DNA of 62,188 nt from assembly GCA_026399195.1 (NCBI GenBank), contig JAPLRK010000059.1, positions 1 to 62,188 on the forward strand, written 5' to 3'. Within the stretch, counting starts at the first letter, position 1; each line of letters opens with the position of its first letter. A model generated the notes under the pieces. The model did not search any database and had not been told where the DNA came from. It saw nothing but the letters and a program-made list of their open reading frames with translations. This DNA is from Legionellales bacterium. GTDB taxonomy: Bacteria > Pseudomonadota > Gammaproteobacteria > Legionellales > Legionellaceae. Of the stretch, positions 38,594 to 47,553 are shown one piece after another. The position numbers and the translations under genes are program-made.

Positions 38594-39709
38594 CTAAGAC
38601 ACCCCATCATCCGCATCAATCTTTAAATTCCCATTCCCTTCAAATCCCCCTTCCTCAGATAAGCGGATTTTCAAACCCACATTATTTTTTGAATCAGCAT
38701 ATTCGATGGCATTCTCTTGGCTGATTTTTCCGGCCTTGTATAAGTTGAACAAGGCTTGATCAAAGGTTTGCATCCCTTGTTCTGTGCTACGAGTCATCAC
38801 TTCCTTGATTTCTTCTATCTTTCCTTTTTCGATCAGATCGGTAATATAGGGCGTATTTAACAACACTTCTACCGCTGGAATCCGCTGTTTGTTCACGCCT
38901 GGAATCAATCTCAATGAAATGATGGCTCGCAAATTTAAAGACAAATCAAGCAGCAATTGCTGTTTCGCATCTTCGGAAAAAAAATTGATGACGCGATCCA
39001 TGGTCTGATTCGCATTATTTGCATGCAACGTTGACAAACAAAGATGGCCTGTTTCCGCATAAGCAATCGCATGTTTCATGGTTTCTCTGTCACGAATTTC
39101 ACCAATCAAAATCACGTCCGGCGCCTCACGCATGGCATTCTTCAGTGCATTATCATAGGTCAACGTGTCAATACCTACTTCACGTTGATTCACCACCGAT
39201 TTTTTATGTTGATGCACATACTCTATCGGATCTTCTATCGTTAAAATATGTCCCGTATGACGACTGTTTCGATGATCAATCATGGACGCCAAAGTCGTCG
39301 ATTTACCAGAGCCTGTACCCCCGACAATCAATATCAGACCTCGTTGCTCCATCACCACATCGCTTAACGTAGGAGGAAGTTGAAGTTTTTCGAGGCTTGG
39401 AATAATGCCTTTGATGTAACGAATCACCATGGCCGTTTCGCCTCGTTGCCGGAACACATTGATTCGATATCGTCCAATCCCTTCGATGGACAGCGCCATA
39501 TTCAATTCCATGGTCTGCTCAAATTCTTTTTGCTGTGAGTCGCTCATGATGGATTTGGCAATTTCAACCATTTCTTGTGTTAGCAAGAGATCTTTGCTAA
39601 TCGGCGCGGTAATCCCTTCCACTTTCATACTGGGTGGCGCACCCACACTGAAGAAAATATCAGAGGCACCTTTATCAACCATCAATTTAAAAAAAGGTAT
39701 GATATCCAT
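38594..39709 (-). CDS. pilU: Type IV pilus retraction ATPase PilU
   Basis: PilU is the accessory retraction ATPase that works with PilT. ATG 39709 (MDIIPFFKLMVDKGASDIFF) has GGAG 5 bases before it. Walker A GGTGSGKSTTLA, the Asp box IEDPIEYVHQHKKS, Walker B DVILIGEIRDRETM and the His box CLSTLHANNANQ are present; the C-terminus has STEQGMQTFDQALFNLY and ADSKNNVGLKIRL, which favour PilU over PilT. 371 aa. No pilT in the window. It stands between the giant gene and a divergent nuclease gene. Confidence 0.88.
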   Translation of the reverse strand: MDIIPFFKLMVDKGASDIFFSVGAPPSMKVEGITAPISKDLLLTQEMVEIAKSIMSDSQQKEFEQTMELNMALSIEGIGRYRINVFRQRGETAMVIRYIKGIIPSLEKLQLPPTLSDVVMEQRGLILIVGGTGSGKSTTLASMIDHRNSRHTGHILTIEDPIEYVHQHKKSVVNQREVGIDTLTYDNALKNAMREAPDVILIGEIRDRETMKHAIAYAETGHLCLSTLHANNANQTMDRVINFFSEDAKQQLLLDLSLNLRAIISLRLIPGVNKQRIPAVEVLLNTPYITDLIEKGKIEEIKEVMTRSTEQGMQTFDQALFNLYKAGKISQENAIEYADSKNNVGLKIRLSEEGGFEGNGNLKIDADDGVS

Positions 39710-39971
39710 CATCACTCCATCCCGTAATCTATAAGTTATAGTGTAGTGCATGATCCAGCATGCGCAATTAAAATTGACTATAAGGGAAAACTCTCGATCA
39801 TCTTATATCCAACATAAGCAAGGAAAATGTCTTGAGTTTGCCGAGGAACATGGTTATATCACGTTAAGTAGTACTTATACTCACGTACATTTTGCAGACG
39901 ACGCGATAGACTTGTTCCATTTCCAAAAAATACGCCTTCGTATTCCTGACCCATTTGGTTTAAAATACCTT

Positions 39972-42482
39972 ATGCAGACCATCGACTCACGAATTGCTCT
40001 ATTAAACGCCATGAAACAGGGCGCGTATGTTATCACCCCGAATAATAGACTGTGTCACCAGCTGCTTCAGGATCACTTCCAACAAACCTCGGCCAGTGCG
40101 ACGGTTGCTGATAAGCCACGCTGCCTCCCCTACTTAGCCTTTCTACGCGATCTATATCACAACGTACGCGAGCTTCACGTGACGCTCACCCACCCTATTC
40201 TATTGACCCCACCACTTCAACGAGATTTATGGCGACAAATCCTTGGACATCAGAGTAACGATGGCCTACTTTCAGAGGTTCAAGAAGCTTGGGCACGATG
40301 CCAACATTGGCTGATAGATCCACTTCATCTCGCGTTTGCTGACACCAAACAAACAGAACTCTTCCAACAATGGGCTCACCTTTTTAAAAAAAAATTACAA
40401 GAACTCAACGCCATCACCGCCGAACAAATCGTAGACTATCTCTTACGCTTTCCATCGATCTTCGCATCCCTCCACGTGGTTTGGGTATGTTTTGATGACT
40501 ACTCACCACAACTTCAGGCCCTACAAAAAACCATAGAGCGTCAATACAGCTATGATTTAAGCCCACAAAAAACTTTAGCCCATCAATTTTCAGCAAAAGA
40601 CAATGCAGATGAACACGAGACCATGATGCAATGGGTGAAGGATAAACTTCAAGCGGGTGAGACGCGAATTGCGGTGGTGGTCCCCGACTTAGAAAAAAAA
40701 GCGCTCTCCTTAACACGCCTCTTAAAAAGACATTTCCAAAAGGATCAGTTCAATCTCTCTCTGGGCCAACCCCTGATGAGTTATCCCCTAGTCACTCATG
40801 CCTTACAATGGCTAGCCCTTGGAAATCCTATCCTCACAAACCATGATATACGCCTCCTTCTGTATTCCCCTTTCTTAAGCGGCTCTAAAACGGAATTTAT
40901 CCAGCGTACCTCTCTTATGCAAAATAACGACGTTCTCAAAGAACAAACCTTCCCACTGAAGGGCTTCATTCAAACCATAAAACCCACCACGCCAGAACTC
41001 ACCACCCTCTTAAACGCATTGTTACCCTATCCCGAGAACGCCTCCCCATCCCAGTGGATAAAGCTTTTTAAACAACGTCTATTTGATTTAGGTTTTCCAG
41101 GTGAATATCCACTGAACTCTGCAAACTATCAATGTTTTCAACGATTCATCTCCCTCATCGATGAATTGCAACAGTGGTTTATTATAAACCCTGTGATGAA
41201 TAAAACTGACGCCTTAAAAGTCCTAAACGATCTCGCCAAATCTACTATTTTTCAGAATAAAACCACCACCGCACCTGTGCAAATTCTTGGTCTACTAGAG
41301 GCCTCAGGATGTTGTTTTGAGAGCGTTTGGGTCACTGGCATCACCGATCTTTGCTTGCCTAAAAAAACGAATTTGTCCGCATTTATTCCTCTCAGACTCC
41401 AACGTGAGCTTCACATGCCCCATGCGACCCCCGAACGCGAATTACAAATGGCTACCCAATTATTGCAACGTCTCCGCAACGGCTGTGACGACATCGTCTT
41501 TAGCCACCCGAGGTTCATAGAAGATACCCCCAATTTACCCAGCCCACTGATTCGAGATTTCCCTGAATTGCCAAGACCGCACATCCCTTCGCAAACAGAT
41601 TTGTCAGGTCTTATCCCTCAAGAAGAATCTTATCTTCACCCTCCCCTCCCCAATGAACCCATCCGAGGAGGAACCAGCCTCTTGGCAAATCAAGCCAAAT
41701 GCCCCTTTCGCGCCTTTGCGGCCCATCGCCTACACGCAAAACCAGGACCTGAAATCTCTGACGGACCTGATGCTGCAATGCGTGGTCAACTAATCCATCA
41801 GATCATGGAAGCCTTATGGCGATGCTTCAAAACGCAAGCCCATTTGATATCTTTAACCTCCCATGAGCTAGATGAACATATTCATCAGGCCATTCTTCAA
41901 GCTTTAACGCCCCTCATTCAACAAAACAGCCCTTCCTTCATGCCACTCATCCAAGACGTCGAAATGAAACGATTGTACTACTTGGTCAAAGAATGTCTGA
42001 ATTGGGAAGCAGGACGCACCCCTTTTGTGGTCGAGGCAATAGAACAAGAATACACGCTATGCTTGGCCGGCATCGACTTTCGCGTCCGCGTAGACCGATT
42101 AGATAAAATGTCTGATCATGAAACGTGGGTAATAGATTATAAAAGTCGACTACCCGCTTTTAAACCATGGCTTGAGGACAGGCCAGAAGCCCCACAGTTA
42201 TTACTCTATGCCCTTCTCGATGACACCATCAATACCCTGCTTTTTGTTGAATTAAACAGAGGACATGTGTCTTTCAGTGGACTAAGTGAACATCCCTCCC
42301 CCACCCCTGGGGTAAGTGCTCTAAAAAAGGGAGAAAGTTGGACGCTGCTTTTACAACGATGGCGTCAACAACTCACGCAATTGGCTGAAGAATTCCAAAC
42401 GGGCCACTGCCCACCACAACCCAATCGCAAAAGCACCTGCTTAAGCTGCGATTTTTCATCCTTATGTCGGATCATGCCCTAG
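39972..42482 (+). CDS. AddB-like PD-(D/E)XK nuclease, DNA repair
   Basis: It resembles the family annotated as probable DNA repair proteins, with an inactivated helicase-like N-terminal half and a RecB/AddB nuclease domain. ATG 39972 (QTIDSRIALLNAMKQGAYVI then TPNNRL) matches the family start; the frame is open for 74 codons upstream, to 39750, but that part looks non-coding. The nuclease has VRVDRLDK and VIDYKSR (about residues 700-725). Cysteines in ANQAKCPFRAF and in the C-terminal STCLSCDFSSLCRI match the four-Cys iron-sulfur staple of AddB. 836 aa. The expected AddA/RecB-like helicase partner is not adjacent. It overlaps convergent epmA by 11 bases. Confidence 0.8.
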   Translation: MQTIDSRIALLNAMKQGAYVITPNNRLCHQLLQDHFQQTSASATVADKPRCLPYLAFLRDLYHNVRELHVTLTHPILLTPPLQRDLWRQILGHQSNDGLLSEVQEAWARCQHWLIDPLHLAFADTKQTELFQQWAHLFKKKLQELNAITAEQIVDYLLRFPSIFASLHVVWVCFDDYSPQLQALQKTIERQYSYDLSPQKTLAHQFSAKDNADEHETMMQWVKDKLQAGETRIAVVVPDLEKKALSLTRLLKRHFQKDQFNLSLGQPLMSYPLVTHALQWLALGNPILTNHDIRLLLYSPFLSGSKTEFIQRTSLMQNNDVLKEQTFPLKGFIQTIKPTTPELTTLLNALLPYPENASPSQWIKLFKQRLFDLGFPGEYPLNSANYQCFQRFISLIDELQQWFIINPVMNKTDALKVLNDLAKSTIFQNKTTTAPVQILGLLEASGCCFESVWVTGITDLCLPKKTNLSAFIPLRLQRELHMPHATPERELQMATQLLQRLRNGCDDIVFSHPRFIEDTPNLPSPLIRDFPELPRPHIPSQTDLSGLIPQEESYLHPPLPNEPIRGGTSLLANQAKCPFRAFAAHRLHAKPGPEISDGPDAAMRGQLIHQIMEALWRCFKTQAHLISLTSHELDEHIHQAILQALTPLIQQNSPSFMPLIQDVEMKRLYYLVKECLNWEAGRTPFVVEAIEQEYTLCLAGIDFRVRVDRLDKMSDHETWVIDYKSRLPAFKPWLEDRPEAPQLLLYALLDDTINTLLFVELNRGHVSFSGLSEHPSPTPGVSALKKGESWTLLLQRWRQQLTQLAEEFQTGHCPPQPNRKSTCLSCDFSSLCRIMP

Positions 42483-43416
42483 AAAAATCAAACGAAAGAA
42501 CGGTCTTGATGGATTCCTCCTTCAAAGCCAATGCGAGCAAGCGGTCAATGCCCATCGCCACCCCGCTGCAAGGCGGCAAACCGTGATCAAGTGCTGCTAA
42601 AAAATAGGAATCTAACACCACGGGTGGCAAGCCTGCTCCCACACGTTGCTCGTTATCGGACTCAAACCGCGCACGCTGACTCACAGCACAAGTGAGCTCA
42701 TGAAATCCATTCAGAAGTTCAACCCCTCGATAAAACACTTCAAAACGTTCAGCCACACCCGCATTCACTTTTGCAAGCGAGGCTTGAGAAGGTGGAAAAT
42801 GGAAAATAGCGATAGGCATAGGTTCATTGACCAAGGCTTTTTCAATGACATGACTCATCAGTAAAAATAAAATTTGATCACGGTCTTGCTCTTCTGCCGA
42901 CAAAACATCACCCAATCCAAAACGTTTGAGCGTTTCATGAAGGCATGCCAGTGGTGATGACAAAGGATCTATCCCACAAATGTCCATAAACACCTGCTGA
43001 TAGGTCACTTTTTTCATCGGCGCCAGTCCCAACACTTGCTGCAGCAAGATATCCACCTCGGAGATCAATTCAAAATGATCAATGTCCAACTGATACCATT
43101 CACACATCGTAAACTCAGGATTGTGCCAACGCCCCAATTCATCATCACGAAACACTCGCGCCAATTGAAAAACTGGGCCGCTCCCAGCAGCCAATAAGCG
43201 CTTCATATGATACTCTGGGGAAGTTTGCAAAAAATAACTTTGTTGATTGACCAAAGCTTTGATGTTTGATAAATAACGATCACTCACCCCGTGCTTCGCC
43301 AAGATAGGTGTCTCAACTTCTAGATAACCCCGGGCGTTAAAGAAAAGGCGAAGTTGTCCCAAAATATGTGCGCGGAATCGAAGAGATTTCATGGATGCGC
43401 TAGGTTGCCATAACAT
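42472..43416 (-). CDS. epmA: EF-P beta-lysylation protein EpmA
   Basis: EpmA (GenX/PoxA) joins beta-lysine to EF-P Lys34. It is a class II lysyl-tRNA synthetase core without the anticodon domain. ATG 43416 gives MLWQPSASMKSLRFRAHILG, which fits the E. coli WQPSAS start; 314 aa. Motif 2 is in VFQLARVFRDDELGRWHNPE and motif 3 in CSGVAMGIDRLLALAL. It begins one base after the sufT stop and so is the last gene of the suf transcript. epmB and efp are not in the window. Confidence 0.92.
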   Translation of the reverse strand: MLWQPSASMKSLRFRAHILGQLRLFFNARGYLEVETPILAKHGVSDRYLSNIKALVNQQSYFLQTSPEYHMKRLLAAGSGPVFQLARVFRDDELGRWHNPEFTMCEWYQLDIDHFELISEVDILLQQVLGLAPMKKVTYQQVFMDICGIDPLSSPLACLHETLKRFGLGDVLSAEEQDRDQILFLLMSHVIEKALVNEPMPIAIFHFPPSQASLAKVNAGVAERFEVFYRGVELLNGFHELTCAVSQRARFESDNEQRVGAGLPPVVLDSYFLAALDHGLPPCSGVAMGIDRLLALALKEESIKTVLSFDFSRA

Positions 43417-43417
43417 A

Positions 43418-43753
43418 CTAATAAAAAATCCCCAACTCCAACCGTGCCACCTCACTCATCCGCTCTTGAGACCAAGGAGGTTCCCACACAAGCTCCACAC
43501 AACAGTCCGTGACGCCCACCACTTGATTGACCGCCTGCTCAACGGTTCCGGGAAAGGTTTGCGCTACAGGACACCCCGGGGAGGTCAATGTCATTTGAAG
43601 ATGCACATTTTGCTCTTGGTCAATTTTAATGTCATAAATCAAGCCAAGATCATAAATATTCACAGGAATTTCAGGATCAAAAACCGTTTTCAATGCTGAG
43701 ATAACAGCCTCTTTTAATGCCTCATTCTGTGAATTTTTTTTAAATCCAAACAT
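43418..43753 (-). CDS. sufT: SufT-like DUF59 (MIP18) protein
   Basis: SufT helps in Fe-S cluster maturation of client proteins. 111 residues of MIP18/DUF59 type: ALKTVFDPEIPVNIYDLGLI, IYDIKID, LTSPGCPVAQTFP with the conserved Cys, and ELVWEPPWSQERMSEVARLE, which is diagnostic. It lies 14 bases after sufU in the same operon. Confidence 0.9.
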   Translation of the reverse strand: MFGFKKNSQNEALKEAVISALKTVFDPEIPVNIYDLGLIYDIKIDQEQNVHLQMTLTSPGCPVAQTFPGTVEQAVNQVVGVTDCCVELVWEPPWSQERMSEVARLELGIFY

Positions 43754-43767
43754 GGTTCACTTATCCC

Positions 43768-44205
43768 TTATTCCGTACTCACTACGAGATGATCTTTTTT
43801 CAAAGCGGCATCTAACGTATGCCATGCAAGCGTTGCACATTTCACCCGCGCAGGAAATGATCGGACACCTGCAAGTACGGTTAATTTATCCAAAGTGGAG
43901 GATTCCCCTCCCTCCGTAATCATGGCATGAAACCGATCGAACATTTTATGTGCATCAACCACTGTTTTACCCTTCAAAGCATCCGTCATAAGAGAGGCCG
44001 AAGCTTGAGAAATGGCACACCCACATCCCACAAAACTAATGTCTTCGATAAACCCATGATGGATCCGAAGATAAACTGTCAATTTATCCCCACACAAAGG
44101 ATTGAGCCCATTAGCCTCACAGGTGGCGTGGTCCATCGCCCGATGATTTCGAGGATTTCGATTGTGATCAATGATCACTTCTTGATAAAGTTCGCGAATG
44201 TCCAT
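43768..44205 (-). CDS. sufU: SufU-type Fe-S scaffold/sulfur acceptor
   Basis: An IscU-fold protein that takes sulfur from SufS. Three ligand Cys positions are present: NPLCGD, VGCGCAISQAS and ARVKCATLAWHTL, plus the Asp of CGD. The roughly 20-residue insertion before the third Cys that marks SufU over IscU is present (ESSTLDKLTVLAGVRSFPAR). 145 aa. sufE and sufA are absent, consistent with SufU serving as acceptor. It lies 2 bases from sufS. Confidence 0.92.
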   Translation of the reverse strand: MDIRELYQEVIIDHNRNPRNHRAMDHATCEANGLNPLCGDKLTVYLRIHHGFIEDISFVGCGCAISQASASLMTDALKGKTVVDAHKMFDRFHAMITEGGESSTLDKLTVLAGVRSFPARVKCATLAWHTLDAALKKDHLVVSTE

Positions 44206-44207
44206 TT

Positions 44208-45452
44208 TTAACCCAAGACCTCCTTCACTATATGCAATGCCTTAACACACTGATCAATCTCATCTTTGGTATTATAAAACGATAATGAGATCCTTGTTGT
44301 CGCTGTCACTTGGTAAAAGTCCATCAAGGGCATCGCACAGTGGTTGCCACTGCGAACGGCAATCCCTTCATTATCAAGTATCGTCCCTACGTCATGCGCA
44401 TGAATTTTTCCATGAACAAAAGCAATAATGGGTACTTTCTCTTTGGCCGTACCTATCAGGTTAAACCCTTTCACAGAACTGACCGCATCAGTCGCATAAT
44501 CCAGCAAAGACCTCTCATAAGCAGCAATTGCCTCATGATCCAAAGACCATAAATAATCCATCGCCGCTGCCAACCCAACAGCACCTTCAATGTGAGGCGT
44601 ACCTGCTTCAAATTTATGTGGCAGTTGCGCATACGTGGTCGATTCAAAAGACACGGTGGAAATCATTTCACCACCTGCCTGATACGGCGCCATATCGTCT
44701 AGTAACCGCTCTCGTCCCCACAACACACCAATGCCCGTGGGGGCATACATTTTGTGTCCAGAAAATGCATAAAAATCGCAATCAAGATCTTGCACATCGA
44801 TGGCCAAATGCGCCGTAGACTGAGCCCCATCCAACAACACCAACGCCCCGACCGCATGAGCCATTTCTATCATTTTTTTCACAGGATTGATGGTCCCGAG
44901 CGCATTTGAAGCAAAACTGCAGGCTACAAATTTTGTTTTAGAAGTCAACGCTTTTTCAAACTCATCCAATATCACTTCACCATTGAAAGAAATGGGGGCT
45001 ACTTTCAACAAAGCACCGGTTTTTTTACATAAAATTTGCCAAGGAACAATGTTTGAATGATGTTCCATGGTGGTGATCAAAATCTCCTCACCAGGTAAAA
45101 TTCTGGGCATCACAAAACTGTGCGCCACCAAATTAATAGCCTCAGTTGTTCCTCGAACGAAGATACACTCACAAGATTTTTTTGCATGAATAAATCGTTG
45201 TGCTTTCTCACGTGCCGCCTCATATTGCAACGTAGCGCGCGCACCTAAGGTATGCACTGCACGATGAACGTTTGCGTTATCATGACGATAATAATTAGCG
45301 ATGGCGTCGATCACTGCAGCAGGCTTTTGCGTTGTTGCTGCATTATCAAAATAAATCAACGGATGATCATTCACCATTTGGTGTAGCGCTGGAAAATCAC
45401 GGCGAATCGCCTGAATATTCAATGAGTTTATCAAATCGGTCGCTTTGTTCAT
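44208..45452 (-). CDS. sufS: Cysteine desulfurase SufS
   Basis: SufS is a PLP enzyme that takes sulfur from cysteine. Group II desulfurase: FDNAATTQKPAAVIDAI at the start, TMEHHSNIVPWQ, the PLP Lys in AFSGHKMYAPTGIGVLWG and the catalytic Cys in VRSGNHCAMPLMDFY. 414 aa, usual length. It lies 4 bases after sufD and 2 before sufU. Confidence 0.96.
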   Translation of the reverse strand: MNKATDLINSLNIQAIRRDFPALHQMVNDHPLIYFDNAATTQKPAAVIDAIANYYRHDNANVHRAVHTLGARATLQYEAAREKAQRFIHAKKSCECIFVRGTTEAINLVAHSFVMPRILPGEEILITTMEHHSNIVPWQILCKKTGALLKVAPISFNGEVILDEFEKALTSKTKFVACSFASNALGTINPVKKMIEMAHAVGALVLLDGAQSTAHLAIDVQDLDCDFYAFSGHKMYAPTGIGVLWGRERLLDDMAPYQAGGEMISTVSFESTTYAQLPHKFEAGTPHIEGAVGLAAAMDYLWSLDHEAIAAYERSLLDYATDAVSSVKGFNLIGTAKEKVPIIAFVHGKIHAHDVGTILDNEGIAVRSGNHCAMPLMDFYQVTATTRISLSFYNTKDEIDQCVKALHIVKEVLG

Positions 45453-45456
45453 TGTG

Positions 45457-46803
45457 TTACCCCATAGGGTTGATTAATGGACCCACCATTGCAGCGATCT
45501 CATCGTTTGCAATTTTCCTCATATTTTCAACCGTAAAGGCTTGAACCAAATATTGCATCGCCTGAGCTCTTTCAATCCCACGCGTTGCCAAATAGAACAA
45601 AGCCTCTTCATCCAGCTGTCCAACGGTTGCACCATGGGTACATACTACATCATTAGCAAAAATTTCCAACTGAGGCTTGGTATCGATTTCGGTCTCGGAG
45701 GACAACAATAGATTTTTATTCTGCTGGATGGCCTCCGTATGGTTCGCACCTGGCGCCACGATGACCCGGCCATTAAACACCGCTCGTGATTTCCCCCTCA
45801 ATACCCCTTTATAATCTTGAAGACTACGACAATGGGGTGCGCTATGCGTGACTAAAGTATGATGATCCATGTGTTGATGATCCACCGGCAAGTATATCCC
45901 ATTCATCAAACATTCAGCATTTGGAGCCGCTAAGTCGATGCTCGTGTCACTCCTAACCAACGCCCCACCTATACTGAACAAATGACTTTGCAGCTGACTG
46001 CCAGAAGCTTGCTGCACAACCAACTCACCCACATGATAGGCGAGAGAACCCTCTCTCTGAATTTTATAATGACTGAGCTTAGTATTCTCTGAAAGATGAA
46101 CCTCAGTGATGGTATTGGTAAAATAGCAAGCTTCTGAGGAGCCTTGATAATCTTCCACGAGAGATAAAGAACTTACTTCTTCAAGCACCACCAGATGACG
46201 TAGATAAGTCGCATGATCCGTCCTGTCTTGCCAATGAGAAAGACACAAGGGCTTGCCCAAGCACACGCCTTTGGGAAGATAGATAAACATGCCATCGTGT
46301 AACATGGCGGTATTCAATGCATGAAACCCGTGCTCGTGGTGCAATATTTTATTCAAATAAGGCTTTATTTTTTCAGCATGTTCCACCATAGCCCTGGGTA
46401 ATGGCATGACCAGTGCCCCTATCGGAAAATCTGATTCACTGATCCGGGGAAAAGGAATAGCTAAACCTTGGCCTTTAGGGGTTTTGTCGGCATCTTCCGA
46501 ACATCCTTCCTTATTCCCTTCCCCCCAGACATGGGGAGAAGGTGCCCGCAGGGCGGATGAGGGGATTTCTTGCAAGTTATTTGATGAAGTGGTGCACGTA
46601 CGTGCTTGAGATACTTCTAAACAATGAAATCGCTTTTGCAAAAAGGTGTTCAGGGAGGTGTATTTCCAATGTTCATGGTGTCTTGTGGGAAAACCCAAAC
46701 GACACAAATCTTGTGATCCTTCATCTTGTAGCTGTTTAACCCATGGCACTGATGAGTTTAGCACTTTGGCCTGCTGCTGATAAAAGTCTACTTCCTCGCT
46801 CAT
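45457..46803 (-). CDS. sufD: SufD, with an in-frame repeat insertion
   Basis: SufD is part of the SufBC2D scaffold. ATG 46803 overlaps the sufC stop (ATGA). The C-terminal half is canonical: LVTHSAPHCRSLQDYKGVLR, KSRAVFNGRVIVAPGANHTE, NQKNLLLS-type (QQNKNLLLSSETEIDTKPQL) and EIFANDVVCTHGATVGQLDE. Between about residues 75 and 115 lies a stretch with IPSSALRAPSPHVWGEGNKE that is not part of SufD; its DNA is a palindromic element shared with the region downstream of ispA. The insertion keeps the frame, making 448 aa, longer than usual. It falls in the variable N-terminal part, so function may survive. Confidence 0.92.
   Translation of the reverse strand: MSEEVDFYQQQAKVLNSSVPWVKQLQDEGSQDLCRLGFPTRHHEHWKYTSLNTFLQKRFHCLEVSQARTCTTSSNNLQEIPSSALRAPSPHVWGEGNKEGCSEDADKTPKGQGLAIPFPRISESDFPIGALVMPLPRAMVEHAEKIKPYLNKILHHEHGFHALNTAMLHDGMFIYLPKGVCLGKPLCLSHWQDRTDHATYLRHLVVLEEVSSLSLVEDYQGSSEACYFTNTITEVHLSENTKLSHYKIQREGSLAYHVGELVVQQASGSQLQSHLFSIGGALVRSDTSIDLAAPNAECLMNGIYLPVDHQHMDHHTLVTHSAPHCRSLQDYKGVLRGKSRAVFNGRVIVAPGANHTEAIQQNKNLLLSSETEIDTKPQLEIFANDVVCTHGATVGQLDEEALFYLATRGIERAQAMQYLVQAFTVENMRKIANDEIAAMVGPLINPMG
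46501..46566 (-). repeat. Palindromic element inside sufD
   Basis: 46501-46533 matches 15298-15330 in reverse orientation with two mismatches. The rest continues as a palindrome-rich tract (CCTTCCCCCC against GGGGAGAAGG; GCCC against GGGC). It encodes the peptide IPSSALRAPSPHVWGEG in sufD, a type of peptide I recall seeing from short repeats in many proteobacterial proteins. Confidence 0.8.
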
Positions 46804-47552
46804 GTTTGCGCCACCTCTGCAAGCCAACCATATCCCTTTTCTTCTAATTGCAGGGCTAATGATTTGTCCCCTGATTTGATGATTCGCCCATCCAACATCA
46901 CATGAATCACATCCGGTTCAATATAGTCGAGTAATCTTTGATAATGAGTGACCAAAATAATGGCGCGGGAGGGATGTCGCATCGCATTCACCCCATTCGA
47001 TATCACGCGCAGCGCATCAATATCAAGGCCTGAATCCAGTTCATCCAAAATGGCTAATTTTGGCTCTAGAGCAGCCATTTGCAACATTTCATTGCGTTTT
47101 TTTTCACCGCCAGAAAATCCTTCATTGATGCTGCGATACAACAAACTTTCATCCATATCGAGCAACTGACATTTGTCTCTGATAAAGCTTAAAAATTCCA
47201 TGGCGTCCATGGGAGCTTCACCTCGACCTTGTCGAATAGCATTCACACTGGCTTTGATGAAATTGATATTTGTGACCCCTGGAATTTCAACGGGATATTG
47301 AAAAGATAGAAAAAGTCCCGCTTGCGCGCGTTTTTCAGTGGGCATCAACAACAAATCTTCACCACCATAAGAAACCGTACCGCTAGTCACTGTATAGGCC
47401 GGGTGTCCGGCCAACACATTCGACAAAGTACTTTTTCCAGATCCATTGGGCCCCATAATGGCATGCACCTCACCTGCATGTACTTGCAGATTGATCCCCT
47501 TCAAGATCGCCTGTTCGCCAATCGACGCATTCAACTGATTGATATTTAACAT
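46800..47552 (-). CDS. sufC: SufC ATPase
   Basis: SufC is the ABC-type ATPase of the SufBC2D complex. ATG 47552, 1 base after the sufB stop, opens MLNINQLNASIGEQAILKGI; the 19 codons upstream in frame are sufB DNA. Walker A GPNGSGKSTLSNVLAG, signature FSGGEKKRNEMLQ, Walker B AILDELDSGLDIDAL and the H-loop VTHYQRLLDYI. 250 aa. Confidence 0.96.
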   Translation of the reverse strand: MLNINQLNASIGEQAILKGINLQVHAGEVHAIMGPNGSGKSTLSNVLAGHPAYTVTSGTVSYGGEDLLLMPTEKRAQAGLFLSFQYPVEIPGVTNINFIKASVNAIRQGRGEAPMDAMEFLSFIRDKCQLLDMDESLLYRSINEGFSGGEKKRNEMLQMAALEPKLAILDELDSGLDIDALRVISNGVNAMRHPSRAIILVTHYQRLLDYIEPDVIHVMLDGRIIKSGDKSLALQLEEKGYGWLAEVAQT

Positions 47553-47553
47553 A

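Noticed and set aside
39750-39971. N-terminal 74-codon extension of the AddB-like nuclease
   Set aside because: The sequence lacks family similarity, has no ribosome site at 39750, and overlaps the pilU 5' region.
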